From: Caulobacteraceae bacterium
GTDB lineage: Bacteria; Pseudomonadota; Alphaproteobacteria; Caulobacterales; Caulobacteraceae
Assembly: GCA_003164925.1 (NCBI GenBank)
Contig: PLRV01000060.1
Coordinates: 1-39,319 of the forward strand
Length of the DNA stretch: 39,319 nucleotides
Direction: 5' to 3'
A model generated the notes under the pieces. The model searched no databases. It was not told where the DNA came from and saw only the letters and a list, made by a program, of their open reading frames with translations. Below, in pieces: positions 7,265-15,898 of this stretch. Each line of letters begins with the position of its first letter. Positions within the stretch are counted from its first letter, which is position 1. The translations under genes were made by a program, and so were the position numbers.

Positions 7265-7759
7265 TTGAGCGCCACCCCCGACACACGCCTGATTCTGCGC
7301 GAGGAGGAGCTCGACGCGTCCGCTGAGCTGTTTGTCCTGGCTGAAGCCGCCTTCTGGTCCACGGCTGAAGCCGCCCTGCAGGACCATCCTTCGGGGCTGG
7401 GCCGTGGTCATTACCGCGCGGCCTTTCTGCTCAAGCGGCGCCCGGGCATCGGGGTGCATGAACTGTCTCAACTGACCGGGCTGTCCAAACAGGGCGCCAG
7501 CCGTGTCCTGTCGGACCTGGAGCGATGCGGCTATGTGGAGAAGGCCGCAGGCAAGGGCGACGCGCGACGCCGCCCCGCCGTGCTGACGCCGGAAGGGCGG
7601 ACGTTCGAGGCGCGGGTGTCGGAGCGACTGCGCAGCCACCTGGCCTTCGCCTACCGATCCGGCGGCCTGGATGCTGCCCCCGGCTTCCGGCGCATCCTGG
7701 CCTCGGTGGCCGGTTCGCGTCTGACCATAGCAGCGCCGCCCGACGGCGAGGCCGAATGA
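7265..7759 (+). CDS. petP: MarR-family regulator, PetP-like
   Basis: A 164-residue winged-helix protein. The DNA-binding part is GVHELSQLTGLSKQGASRVL (helix-turn-helix, about residues 63-82) and the wing is EKAAGKGDARRRPAVLTPEG. It starts at a TTG, the only start that gives the full N-terminal helix, with a weak purine stretch before it. A single base separates it from a response-regulator gene, the same order as petP-petR of Rhodobacter capsulatus, where both genes are needed for expression of the cytochrome bc1 operon. The bc1 genes are 12 kb away in this window. The assignment rests on family plus order. Confidence 0.8.
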   Translation: MSATPDTRLILREEELDASAELFVLAEAAFWSTAEAALQDHPSGLGRGHYRAAFLLKRRPGIGVHELSQLTGLSKQGASRVLSDLERCGYVEKAAGKGDARRRPAVLTPEGRTFEARVSERLRSHLAFAYRSGGLDAAPGFRRILASVAGSRLTIAAPPDGEAE

Positions 7760-7760
7760 C

Positions 7761-8456
7761 ATGAGCGATGAACGGCACCTGTTGCTGGTCGACGATGACG
7801 ACCGTATTCGCAACCTGCTTAAGGAATATCTGGCCAGAGCGGGTTTTCGGGTCACGGCGGCGGCCGACGCCACGGCGGCGCGGCGCGTGCTGTCCGTGCT
7901 CGACTTCGACCTGATGATCCTGGATGTGATGATGCCTGGCGAAGACGGTCTGTCCCTCACCCGGTGGCTCCGCGCCGAATCGGGTCCCAAGGCCCAGACC
8001 CCCATCCTGATGTTGACCGCGCGCGGTCTGGCGGATGAACGGATCGAGGGCCTCACGCTGGGTGCGGACGACTACATGGCCAAGCCGTTTGAACCGCAGG
8101 AGCTGCTGCTGAGGATTGGCGCCATCCTGCGTCGGGCCATGGCCGCGCGGCCCACAGTTCCCCTGCGCCTGTCGCTCGGGCTTTGCGCCTTCGACTTGGC
8201 CCGAGGCGAGTTGACCCGCGGCGCGGCGGCGGTGCGCCTGACAGAGGGCGAGACCAAGCTGCTGCGGCGCCTGGCGGACCGGCCGCACCAGCCGGTGGAC
8301 CGTACCGAGCTGGCGCGCGACGCCGAGGGCGGGGGTCGCGGTGTGGACGTGCAGGTGACGCGCCTGCGCCGCAAGATCGAAGCGGATCCGCGCAACCCCC
8401 GCTATGTGCAGACCGTGCGCGGCGTCGGCTATATGCTGGCTCCCGATGACGCCTAA
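7761..8456 (+). CDS. petR: OmpR/PhoB-type response regulator, PetR-like
   Basis: A 231-residue two-domain regulator. The receiver domain (about 5-118) has the acidic cluster VDDDDR, the phospho-acceptor Asp55 in LMILDVMMPGEDG, Thr86 in MLTARG and Lys108 in MAKPF. The C-terminal winged-helix domain (about 130-229) ends with VTRLRRKIEADPRNPRYVQT, the usual OmpR recognition helix region, and VRGVGYML. It follows the MarR gene by one base and overlaps the histidine kinase gene by 11 bases, so all three are probably one operon. Homology to PetR suggests bc1 gene control. Confidence 0.88.
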   Translation: MSDERHLLLVDDDDRIRNLLKEYLARAGFRVTAAADATAARRVLSVLDFDLMILDVMMPGEDGLSLTRWLRAESGPKAQTPILMLTARGLADERIEGLTLGADDYMAKPFEPQELLLRIGAILRRAMAARPTVPLRLSLGLCAFDLARGELTRGAAAVRLTEGETKLLRRLADRPHQPVDRTELARDAEGGGRGVDVQVTRLRRKIEADPRNPRYVQTVRGVGYMLAPDDA

Positions 8457-9813
8457 GGCCTTCGCCAAACGCGGCTGGTTCAGGTTCTGGCCCAAGCTGC
8501 TCTTGCCGCTGGCGATCAAGCGCCGCGCGCCGTCCTCGCTTTTTGGCCGTTCGCTGTTGATCATCATCCTGCCGGTCTGCATCATGCAGATCGCGGTCAC
8601 CTGGGCCTTCTTCGACGCCCACTGGCGCACCGTCACCAGCCGGTTGTCCGACGGTCTGGCCGGGGACGTGGCTTGGGTGGTGGACGACTACAAGGCCGAC
8701 CCCGCCTCGCTGGGCCGCATTGCCGATCGGGCGGAACGGTCGCTGGACCTTTCCATCGTGCTGCAGGAAGGACGCGACCTGCCTTCGCGGCGACGCTTTT
8801 CCCTGTTTCTACCCATAGACCAATCCATGCAGCAGGCTTTGTCGGACCGGTTGGGCGATCCCTTCTGGTTCGACACCACCCGCTATCCTGCCTACGTCGA
8901 CATTCGGGTGAAGGTGAAGGAAGGCGTCCTGCGCATCCTGGCCCCGCGCGACCGCGCCTTCGCCACCAATGGCCACATCTTCGTCATGTGGTTGGTCGGC
9001 GCCACGATCATCCTCACCAGCATCGCCGTGCTGTTCATTCGCAACCAGGTGCGAGCCATCGAACGCCTGGCCGAGGCGGCGGAGGCCTTCGGCCGAGGCG
9101 TTGATGTGGACTTCAAGCCATACGGCGCCCGGGAGGTGCGCCAAGCCGCCCAGGCCTTCATCGACATGAAAGATCGCCTGCAGCGTCATATCGAGCAACG
9201 CACCATCCTTTTGGCCTCCGTCAGCCACGACCTGCGCACCCCCCTCACCCGCCTCAAGCTGGAGTTGGCCCTCGCCGAACCCAGCTCGCGCCTGGAGGAA
9301 ATGAAGCGCGACCTGGCCGAGATGGAGCACATGATCGACGAATATCTGGCCTTCGCCAGGGGCCTCGGCGGCGAGGCCGTAGAAACGGTCGCCGTGCGCG
9401 GTCTGATTGAGGAGGTGTCGGAGGGCGCAAAGCGCGCGGGCGCGGTAGTGACAGTCAAGGCCGGGCCGGAATTGCTGGCCAAGGTCAGGCCCAGCGCCTT
9501 CAAGCGCGCCATGGCCAACCTGGTGATGAACGCGGCTGCGCATGCCGACCGGATCGAGGTGCAAGCGCGTCCAGGTCCCGGCGGCGGCGTGGAAATCGTG
9601 GTGGACGATAACGGCCCGGGTATTCCTCCGGACCGCTACGAGGAAGCCTTCCGTCCTTTCAATCGTCTGGACGAAGCCAGAAATCAGAACGAGAAAGGCG
9701 TCGGCCTGGGCCTGGCCTTGGCCCGGGACATGGCCCGAGGCCACGGCGGCGACGTTACCTTGCACCGCAGCCCTTTGGGCGGGCTTAGAGCCGTGGTGCG
9801 TCTGCCGGGCTGA
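8446..9813 (+). CDS. Sensor histidine kinase, EnvZ-like
   Basis: A 455-residue inner-membrane kinase. Transmembrane segment 1 is around residues 35-55 (SLLIIILPVCIMQIAVTWAF), a periplasmic loop of about 120 residues follows, and segment 2 is around 178-198. A HAMP linker runs to about 250. The H-box is SVSHDLRTPLTRLKLELAL with phospho-acceptor His261. The ATPase domain shows NLVMNAAAHA (N box), VDDNGPGIP (G1) and GVGLGLALARDM (G2). The start ATG lies inside the end of the response-regulator gene, so it is almost certainly the cognate kinase. The ligand is unknown. Its 3' end overlaps the convergent gene at 9785 by 29 bases. Confidence 0.92.
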   Translation: MTPKAFAKRGWFRFWPKLLLPLAIKRRAPSSLFGRSLLIIILPVCIMQIAVTWAFFDAHWRTVTSRLSDGLAGDVAWVVDDYKADPASLGRIADRAERSLDLSIVLQEGRDLPSRRRFSLFLPIDQSMQQALSDRLGDPFWFDTTRYPAYVDIRVKVKEGVLRILAPRDRAFATNGHIFVMWLVGATIILTSIAVLFIRNQVRAIERLAEAAEAFGRGVDVDFKPYGAREVRQAAQAFIDMKDRLQRHIEQRTILLASVSHDLRTPLTRLKLELALAEPSSRLEEMKRDLAEMEHMIDEYLAFARGLGGEAVETVAVRGLIEEVSEGAKRAGAVVTVKAGPELLAKVRPSAFKRAMANLVMNAAAHADRIEVQARPGPGGGVEIVVDDNGPGIPPDRYEEAFRPFNRLDEARNQNEKGVGLGLALARDMARGHGGDVTLHRSPLGGLRAVVRLPG

Positions 9814-10219
9814 CCAGTCTCACCTGCTGCGTGGGAGCGCCGGGGGGTGGCGGGACGGCTTTGACGGGCGGCGGCGAATGCGCTGGGCCGCGCATCTGCG
9901 TCAACGTCTCGTAGCCCAAGCCCATGACAGCAGCGATCACGATCCAGATCAGGATATTGCGGATCGCCTCTCGCGGCCGCAGGCGCAGACGCACCAGGCC
10001 CGCGCCCACGATAGTCAGCATCATCAGCCATTGGGCGACCCCGGGCCAGTCGCCCTTGAAGGCGGCTCGGTCCGGCATGGCCTGGGTCATGCCCCAGACG
10101 CCGGCGACCGCCGCCGCCAGAATCACCAGAAGCCAGACCCACTGGCGCGGATTCAGCGGAGGACGACGCACGGGAGGCTTGGGAGGCGGCGGGCTCCAAG
10201 GGCTTTGTGGGTCGGACAT
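9785..10219 (-). CDS. Membrane protein with three helices, unknown
   Basis: A 144-residue protein with a Pro-rich N-terminal tail (residues 8-24), three hydrophobic segments (about 27-44, 64-80 and 87-105) and a Pro-rich C-terminal tail. The spacing resembles the N-terminal membrane module of the TIGR02281 retropepsin-like proteases, but the protease domain with its DTG motif is absent; this resemblance is from memory and weak. It ends within the convergent histidine kinase gene and starts 3 bases after proC on the same strand, so it is probably co-transcribed with proC. Confidence 0.7.
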   Translation of the reverse strand: MSDPQSPWSPPPPKPPVRRPPLNPRQWVWLLVILAAAVAGVWGMTQAMPDRAAFKGDWPGVAQWLMMLTIVGAGLVRLRLRPREAIRNILIWIVIAAVMGLGYETLTQMRGPAHSPPPVKAVPPPPGAPTQQVRLVSPADAPRL

Positions 10220-10222
10220 GAC

Positions 10223-11029
10223 TTAGCCCGCCAGGTCCTTGGAGCGATTGACGGCCGCAGCGACCGCCCGATCCATCAGGGCGCCCAATCCATCCTTGCT
10301 CATCAGCACCTCCAGCGCCGCCTGGGTGGTGCCGCCGGGCGAGGTAACTTGGCGCCGAAGTTCGGCAGGCTCCTCTCCCGACAATTCCAATAGGGCGCTG
10401 GCTCCCGCGATGGTGGCGCGTGCCAACCGACGGGAGGCCTTTTCCGACAACCCCTGCCTAGTCCCAGCTGCTTCCAACGCCTCAATGAAGGCGTACAAAT
10501 AGGCTGGCGCCGAACCGGACACTGCGGTTGCGGCGTGCATCTGGCTTTCCTGCGAGAGGTCGACGACGCTCGCCACAGGCTTGAACAGGGCGTGGGCGCG
10601 GGCGTGGGCCTCCTCGTCCGGCGCGTAGATCGAGGCGACGCCCTTGCCGATGGCGACGGCGGTGGTGGGCATGACGCGCGCCGTGCGCCGGCCGCCGAAG
10701 GCTGCGGCAATGTCGGTGATGGGCACGCCAGCGGCGATGGACACGATCACCGCATCCGGCGCCAGATGGGGCGCGATCTCGGCCGCCGCCGCCCGCCATA
10801 TCTGCGGCTTGACCGCCAACAGCAGAGTGCGCGCCTCGCCCAAGATGATGCTGGGCGGGTTCAACCGCGCGCCCAGCGCCGCGATGGCCTGAGATGGATG
10901 CGGATCGACGATAATCAGGCTCTTAGGGTCGAGCACGCCCGCACGCATCCATCCTTCGATGAGCGCTCCGCCCATGCGCCCGGCGCCGAGAAAGGCGATC
11001 GGTCCGATCGATTGCAAATCCAGCGTCAT
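10223..11029 (-). CDS. proC: Pyrroline-5-carboxylate reductase
   Basis: A 268-residue cytoplasmic enzyme for the last step of proline synthesis, reducing pyrroline-5-carboxylate with NAD(P)H. The Rossmann motif is FLGAGRMGGALIEGW near the start. The middle has LLAVKPQIW and SIAAGVPI, and the C-terminal dimer domain carries AVSGSAPAYLYAFIEAL and the conserved VTSPGGTTQAALE. Length is normal (about 265-280). The following gene starts 4 bases later on the same strand. Confidence 0.96.
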   Translation of the reverse strand: MTLDLQSIGPIAFLGAGRMGGALIEGWMRAGVLDPKSLIIVDPHPSQAIAALGARLNPPSIILGEARTLLLAVKPQIWRAAAAEIAPHLAPDAVIVSIAAGVPITDIAAAFGGRRTARVMPTTAVAIGKGVASIYAPDEEAHARAHALFKPVASVVDLSQESQMHAATAVSGSAPAYLYAFIEALEAAGTRQGLSEKASRRLARATIAGASALLELSGEEPAELRRQVTSPGGTTQAALEVLMSKDGLGALMDRAVAAAVNRSKDLAG

Positions 11030-11079
11030 GCACGCTCCTGCGATGGTGGGAGCGGTTTAACCCCAGCCGACCCTCTGGC

Positions 11080-11123
11080 CTAGAGCGCGATTCAGGCCTC
11101 AAGCCGAAGCCTTAAGGCTCTAG
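11080..11123. repeat. Short palindromic repeat, copy 3 (diverged)
   Basis: A shorter member of the same family, beginning CTAGAGCGCGATTCAGG and ending AAGGCTCTAG. The centre has diverged and pairs poorly, but the boundary sequences CTAGAGC and GCTCTAG are kept. The right end provides the TAG stop codon of the minus-strand YbjN gene (11120-11122). It lies between that gene and the start of proC. Confidence 0.65.
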
Positions 11124-11626
11124 GCTTGGCCGACGGTCTCGAACATACAGGCGGCGATGGCGTCCGTGGGCGACTTGCCGCCGTTCAGCAGGAAATCGAA
11201 CGCGGGATAGAAGCGGTCAGCGCCTTCGACGGCGGCGTCAATCATGGACGCGGCCTGGGCCAGGGTGGGTCGGTCGCCCGACGGCAAAGCCAGGGCGTGA
11301 CGGAACACGATCTCGCCGTCCTCAGGCCACAGCTCGAAGTGGCCCAGCCAGACGCGCTGGTTGATCATGGACAGTAGGGCGTAGGCTTGGTTGCGCTTGG
11401 ATTTTCGTGCGCGGATATCCAGCGACAGGCAGAGCTGCAAGCAGTCCGCCTCAGGCCGCCAGGCGAACCAAAGCTCGTAATCCTTCCAGTCGCCGGCGAG
11501 GGCGAAGGCTAGGTCGCCGTCATCGGTCCGGTCGAAGCTCAGGTTCTCCGCCGCCAGAACGCGCTCAACCACATCGAGCGGGTCCATGGCGAAGTCCAAG
11601 TCTTCTTCCGGCTGAGGCGTATCCAT
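11120..11626 (-). CDS. YbjN-domain protein
   Basis: A 168-residue acidic, soluble protein. It resembles the alphaproteobacterial YbjN family (fold related to type III secretion chaperones): MDPLDVVERVLAAENLSFDR at the N-terminus, DYELWFAWRPEADCLQLCL, then LLSMINQRVWLGHFELWPED. Members often lie beside proC. The biochemical role is not known; E. coli YbjN influences stress responses. It is upstream of proC on the same strand with about 90 bases between, so it may share a transcript. The stop codon lies in the palindromic repeat. Confidence 0.8.
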   Translation of the reverse strand: MDTPQPEEDLDFAMDPLDVVERVLAAENLSFDRTDDGDLAFALAGDWKDYELWFAWRPEADCLQLCLSLDIRARKSKRNQAYALLSMINQRVWLGHFELWPEDGEIVFRHALALPSGDRPTLAQAASMIDAAVEGADRFYPAFDFLLNGGKSPTDAIAACMFETVGQA

Positions 11627-11721
11627 ACGTCAGCTTCCCCTCTTGACCTCAGCGACGCCCAAGAGGCGCAAATGAGAATCGACAATGTAGAGCGAGCCTA
11701 ACGCGCTTATTGCGCGTCGTC

Positions 11722-11976
11722 TCAATCGGCTTCTTGTTTGGAGCGAGCACTCTTGGCCGGCTTGCTCGTCAGGCGGGCGATTTCCGCCCGCAAAGCGACG
11801 ACTTCCTGCTGCAACGCCTCAAACTCGTCGCGGCGGACCAAGTCAAATTCGGCCACCACCCGGTCGATCTGGGCGCGCATGGCCACCTTGGCCTCCTCCG
11901 TCGCAGCCTGGGCCAAACCCATGGCGGCGGTGGTCAGTTTGGAAAATTCGTCCAGGAATGGGTTTTGGGTCTGCAT
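11722..11976 (-). CDS. ubiK: UbiK-family ubiquinone accessory factor
   Basis: An 84-residue helical protein: MQTQNPFLDEFSKLTTAAMG, a long helix with regular charged residues, then the coiled coil VRRDEFEALQQEVVALRAEI (about 50-69) and a basic tail. This is the BMFP/YqiC family; UbiK forms trimers with a C-terminal coiled coil and helps ubiquinone synthesis proteins assemble. A start 7 codons earlier is open, but ACAGGA lies just before the chosen ATG. It is divergent from lgt. Confidence 0.85.
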   Translation of the reverse strand: MQTQNPFLDEFSKLTTAAMGLAQAATEEAKVAMRAQIDRVVAEFDLVRRDEFEALQQEVVALRAEIARLTSKPAKSARSKQEAD

Positions 11977-12129
11977 GAGAAATCCTGTCCGGGGCACGTC
12001 CCTCGTCGCTCTATATAGGGTAATCGTCCGCGGAGCGAGCCGGAGTGTCCCAAAACGAATCGGAGGGGCGCCGCGCCCGCCGCGCGCCTGCTAAAGCAAT
12101 CCGCCTATCCTTGAGCGCAGAGGACCGCC

Positions 12130-13005
12130 GTGAGTTTTCCAGAATTCGATCCCGTGATACTGCACCTGGGCCCCCTGGCGATCCGCTGGTACGCCCTGGC
12201 CTATGTGGCGGGCATCCTGCTGGGCTGGCGCTACGCAGTGGCGTTGGTCCGCAACCTCAAGCTGTGGGGCGCCGCGCAGCCGCCCGCCACCACGATCCAG
12301 GTCGACGATCTGGTGCTTTGGGTCACCCTGGGCGTGATCCTCGGCGGGCGGCTCGGCTATGTGCTGTTTTACGACACCAGCATAATCTGGACCGACCCGG
12401 TGCAAATCCTGAAGGTGTGGCAGGGCGGCATGTCCTTCCATGGCGGCCTGATCGGGGTGATCACAGCCATTGCCGGCTTCGCCTTGGCCAACAAGATTCG
12501 GCCGCTGCAACTCGGCGATCTGGTGGCGCCGGTCGTGCCCATGGGCCTGTTCTTTGGACGCATCGCCAACTTCATAAATGGCGAGCTGTGGGGCCGCGTT
12601 ACCGATGTCCCCTGGGGGATGGTGTTCTGTAATCGCACCATAGAGGCCATGAACGGCGGCGACTGCCCCGCGGGCCTTGCGCCACGTCACCCCAGCCAGT
12701 TGTACGAAGCTGTGCTGGAGGGTCTGGTGCTGTTCGCCGTCCTGCGTTTGGCCACCCATCGGCTCAAGTGGCTGCAACGGGAAGGCGCGCTGACGGGCCT
12801 GTTTCTGGTCGGCTATTCGCTGTGCCGCATCGTGCTGGAGAACGTGCGCCAGCCTGACGCCCAGATGCCCCATTTCCCGCTCGGCCTGACCATGGGCATG
12901 ATGCTGTCCACGCCGATGATGCTGGTCGGGGCGGTTCTCCTATGGCGCGCCCTGCGCCGTCCCCTGCCCGCCGAGCCGGCCACGGCCGAGTTGCCCGAGG
13001 CATGA
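12130..13005 (+). CDS. lgt: Prolipoprotein diacylglyceryl transferase
   Basis: A 291-residue inner-membrane enzyme that moves diacylglycerol from phosphatidylglycerol to the lipobox Cys of prolipoproteins. Several membrane helices are evident. Signature segments are LAIRWYALAYVAGILLGWRY, LGGRLGYVLFYD, the conserved His in MSFHGGLIG, the Lgt signature GRIANFINGELWGR, and RHPSQLYEA. It starts at GTG; upstream in-frame starts are absent nearby. The stop overlaps the next gene in an ATGA junction, making a lgt-methyltransferase-pgeF operon. Confidence 0.96.
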   Translation: MSFPEFDPVILHLGPLAIRWYALAYVAGILLGWRYAVALVRNLKLWGAAQPPATTIQVDDLVLWVTLGVILGGRLGYVLFYDTSIIWTDPVQILKVWQGGMSFHGGLIGVITAIAGFALANKIRPLQLGDLVAPVVPMGLFFGRIANFINGELWGRVTDVPWGMVFCNRTIEAMNGGDCPAGLAPRHPSQLYEAVLEGLVLFAVLRLATHRLKWLQREGALTGLFLVGYSLCRIVLENVRQPDAQMPHFPLGLTMGMMLSTPMMLVGAVLLWRALRRPLPAEPATAELPEA

Positions 13006-14066
13006 GCGGAGACGAGCGGCTGAAGGCCCAAATCTCGGCCTACGGCCCCCTGACCATCGCCCAGTACATGACTTGGCGTCTGCACGACCCGCAGGACGGC
13101 TACTACGCCACCCAGCCGGCCCTAGGCGAGGACGGCGACTTCATTACCGCCCCATTGGTGTCTCAGATGTTCGGCGAACTTCTGGGATTGTGGGCGGCGG
13201 AGGTCTGGAGCCGTCTGGGACGCCCCACTCAGGTGATCCTGGCCGAAGCGGGTCCCGGCGATGGGACCCTCATGACCGATGTCCTGCGGGCCGCCCGGCT
13301 GGAGCCCGCGTTTCTTCAAGCCGCGCGCCTCTGCCTGATCGAGACCAGCCCCGCCCTACGAACGGTCCAAGCCGAGCGCCTGGCCGCCGCGCCCCTGACC
13401 CCACAGTGGCGGGACAGCCTGGAGGATCTGCCGCAGGACGCGCCCGTCATTCTACTGGCCAACGAATTGCTCGACTGCCTGCCCGCCCGCCAATTCCTTC
13501 GCACCCCCGCCGGATGGGCCGAGCGCATGGTGGGACTGGATGCGAACGACGCCCTGACTTTCGGTTTGGCGCCCTGCCCGCCTGTCGCCACGGCGCCGCA
13601 GGCCGAACCTGGCCAGATATTGGAGGCGTCGGCGGCGCAGGAGTCCTTCGCCGCGACGCTCGCGGGCCGTCTTGTACAGCAGGGCGGCGCCGCCCTGCTG
13701 GTGGACTATGGCCGGGCCGAACCGGGGTTCGGCGACACGCTGCAGGCGCTCAAGCGCCACCGCAAGGTCTCGCCGCTTGAAGCCGGCGCCGACCTGACCA
13801 TTCATGCCGATTTCCCCGCGGTCGCGGCCGCGGCGCGCGGCGCGGGCGCCCGAACCACCCCAATCCTGACCCAGGCCCTGTTTTTGGACCGGCTCGGCAT
13901 TCATCAGCGCGCACACGCCTTGGCCATAGCGCGGCCTGACCGCGCAGAAATCGTGCAAAGGCAGCTTGCGCGCCTGACGGCGCCCGAGCACATGGGAGCC
14001 TTGTTCAAGGTGCTGGGCATCTATGCGCCCTCGCTCGATATTCTCCCGGGCTTCGAGGAGCCTTGA
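13002..14066 (+). CDS. MidA/NDUFAF7-family SAM-dependent methyltransferase
   Basis: A 354-residue protein of the COG1565 family: ISAYGPLTIAQYMTWRLHDP, GYYATQPALGEDGDFITAP, and the SAM-binding EAGPGDGTLM. VILLANELLDCLPARQF is a further family motif. The eukaryotic relative NDUFAF7 methylates an arginine in complex I subunit NDUFS2 during assembly; a matching role in bacterial complex I is likely but not proven. It overlaps lgt at its start (ATGA) and pgeF at its end (TGATG). Confidence 0.9.
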   Translation: MSGDERLKAQISAYGPLTIAQYMTWRLHDPQDGYYATQPALGEDGDFITAPLVSQMFGELLGLWAAEVWSRLGRPTQVILAEAGPGDGTLMTDVLRAARLEPAFLQAARLCLIETSPALRTVQAERLAAAPLTPQWRDSLEDLPQDAPVILLANELLDCLPARQFLRTPAGWAERMVGLDANDALTFGLAPCPPVATAPQAEPGQILEASAAQESFAATLAGRLVQQGGAALLVDYGRAEPGFGDTLQALKRHRKVSPLEAGADLTIHADFPAVAAAARGAGARTTPILTQALFLDRLGIHQRAHALAIARPDRAEIVQRQLARLTAPEHMGALFKVLGIYAPSLDILPGFEEP

Positions 14067-14839
14067 TGGGCCATCTCGCCATTTTCAGGTCGCCGCTGCT
14101 GAATGAGGTGGCGGGGGTGCGCCACGGCTTCTTCAGTCGGCGCGGCGGCGAATCCACGGGCATCTACGCCAGCCTTAACGTGGGACCGGGCTCGAAGGAT
14201 GACCCCGAGGCGGTGACGCGCAATCGGGCCCGGGCCGCGGCGGCCATGGGCGTGGTCCCCGAGGCCCTGCTGATCGCCTATCAAGTCCACTCGGCGCGCG
14301 CAGTGACGGTCGAAGCGCCTTGGGCGGAAAGACCCCAGGCCGATGCGATCATCACGGCCAGCCCAAGTCTTGCCTGCGGCGCTCTATCGGCGGACTGCGC
14401 GCCGGTCCTTTTGGCGGACGGGCAGGCCAAGATCGTGGCCGCCGCCCACGCCGGCTGGCGCGGCGCGCTGGATGGCGTGGTGGAAGCCGCCGTGGCCGCC
14501 ATGGAGGCCAAGGGCGCAAGGCGCGAGCGCATCGTCGCCGCCGTGGGTCCTTGTATCGCGCCGGCGTCCTACGAGGTCGGCCTGGAGTTCCAGGACCGGT
14601 TCGCAGCCCGTTCGGCGAGTTACGAGCGGTTCTTCTCACCCGGCCACAGCGCGGACAAACGCCAGTTCGACCTGCCCGCCTTCGTGCTGCACCGGCTGGG
14701 TGAAGCCGGCGTGACCCAGGCCGAATGGATCGGACGCGATACATGCGCGGAAGAAGCGCTGTTCTTCTCAAATCGGCGCGCCGTCCTGCGGGGTGAACCT
14801 GATTACGGCCGGCTGCTGTCCGCCATCGTCCTTGTCTGA
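14066..14839 (+). CDS. pgeF: Peptidoglycan editing factor PgeF (YfiH/laccase-domain)
   Basis: A 257-residue protein of the multicopper-polyphenol-oxidase/DUF152 family. In bacteria PgeF removes wrongly inserted serine from peptidoglycan precursors. Signature residues are the metal ligands in SADCAPVLLAD and AAHAGWRGALDGVVEAA, and AVGPCIAPASYEVG. The N-terminus VRHGFFSRRGGESTGIYASL is typical. It starts with an ATG overlapping the stop of the preceding methyltransferase gene. Confidence 0.92.
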   Translation: MGHLAIFRSPLLNEVAGVRHGFFSRRGGESTGIYASLNVGPGSKDDPEAVTRNRARAAAAMGVVPEALLIAYQVHSARAVTVEAPWAERPQADAIITASPSLACGALSADCAPVLLADGQAKIVAAAHAGWRGALDGVVEAAVAAMEAKGARRERIVAAVGPCIAPASYEVGLEFQDRFAARSASYERFFSPGHSADKRQFDLPAFVLHRLGEAGVTQAEWIGRDTCAEEALFFSNRRAVLRGEPDYGRLLSAIVLV

Positions 14840-14962
14840 GTTATGGCCTCAAGCGCTGCGCATAGGCCACACCGCTGAAGCTTCGTTGCATGACCACGCC
14901 GCAGGCTTTGTGCCGCCGCATCGCCCCTGCTAGAAGCCGGGCGAAGACTCAGAGAGGCCCAG

Positions 14963-15898
14963 ATGAAGCTGCTCGCCGGCAACTCCAACCGCACCCTGGC
15001 TGAAGCGATCGCCGATCATCTGGACACGCCGCTTACCCGCGCCCAAGTTCGCCGCTTCGCTGACAACGAGGTGTTCGTCGCCATCGATGAGAACGTCCGT
15101 GGGGAGGATGTGTTTGTCGTTCAGTCGACGTCCTACCCGTCCAACGACAATCTCATGGAGTTGCTGATCTGTGTGGACGCCCTATCGCGGGCCTCCGCCA
15201 AGCGCATCACCGCCGTGATGCCTTACTTCGGTTACGCCCGCCAGGACCGCAAGACCGGGGGACGCACGCCCATTTCGGCCAAACTGGTGGCTAACCTGAT
15301 CACCCGCGCGGGCGCCGACCGGGTCCTAACCATGGATCTGCATGCCGGCCAGATCCAAGGCTTTTTTGACATCCCGACCGACAACCTGCTCGCCACACCC
15401 GTCCTAGCCGACGACATCAACAGTCATTACCGCAAGTCCAAGGACCTGATGATCGTGTCGCCCGACGTGGGCGGCGTGGTGCGCGCCCGGGCCCTGGCCA
15501 ACCGGCTGAACGCCGACCTGGCCATCGTCGACAAGCGGCGTTCGGGCCCCGGCGAAAGCGAAGTCATGAACATCATTGGCGAGGTGCAAGGTCGAAGCTG
15601 CATTCTGTTCGACGACATCGTCGATTCCGCCGGCACCTTGTGCAACGCCGCCAAGGCCCTGATCGACCAGGGCGCCCAGGAGGTGTCCGCCTATGTCACC
15701 CACGGCGTGCTTTCGGGCGCGGCGGTGGATCGTGTGTCCGGATCAGCGCTGAAGGAGTTGGTGATTACCGATTCCATCGAGGCGCCCGACCACGTGCGCA
15801 ATTGTCCACGGGTGCGCATCGTCAGCGTCGCACCGCTGATGGGCGAAGCGATTCGGCGCATCGCCAACGAGGAATCCGTCTCCAAGCTGTTCGACTGA
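14963..15898 (+). CDS. prs: Ribose-phosphate pyrophosphokinase (PRPP synthetase)
   Basis: A 311-residue enzyme that makes PRPP from ribose-5-phosphate and ATP for nucleotide, His and Trp synthesis. Signatures include the N-terminal [24 protein letters not shown], the Mg/ATP segment [15 protein letters not shown], and the PRPP-binding [14 protein letters not shown]. Length is standard (310-320). GAGAGG lies about 9 bases before the ATG. About 120 bases separate it from pgeF, and the next gene overlaps its stop. Confidence 0.97.
   Translation: MKLLAGNSNRTLAEAIADHLDTPLTRAQVRRFADNEVFVAIDENVRGEDVFVVQSTSYPSNDNLMELLICVDALSRASAKRITAVMPYFGYARQDRKTGGRTPISAKLVANLITRAGADRVLTMDLHAGQIQGFFDIPTDNLLATPVLADDINSHYRKSKDLMIVSPDVGGVVRARALANRLNADLAIVDKRRSGPGESEVMNIIGEVQGRSCILFDDIVDSAGTLCNAAKALIDQGAQEVSAYVTHGVLSGAAVDRVSGSALKELVITDSIEAPDHVRNCPRVRIVSVAPLMGEAIRRIANEESVSKLFD

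Noticed and set aside
7431-9765. Long minus-strand open frames over petP, petR and the histidine kinase (up to 401 codons)
   Set aside because: They lie opposite genes with clear domain motifs, and their own translations are rich in His, Arg and Gln with no family match. They are the usual GC-rich antisense shadows.
15640-15897. Longer start for the glutamine amidotransferase inside prs
   Set aside because: It would overlap prs by more than 250 bases, while the ATG overlapping the prs stop begins with a typical GATase strand.
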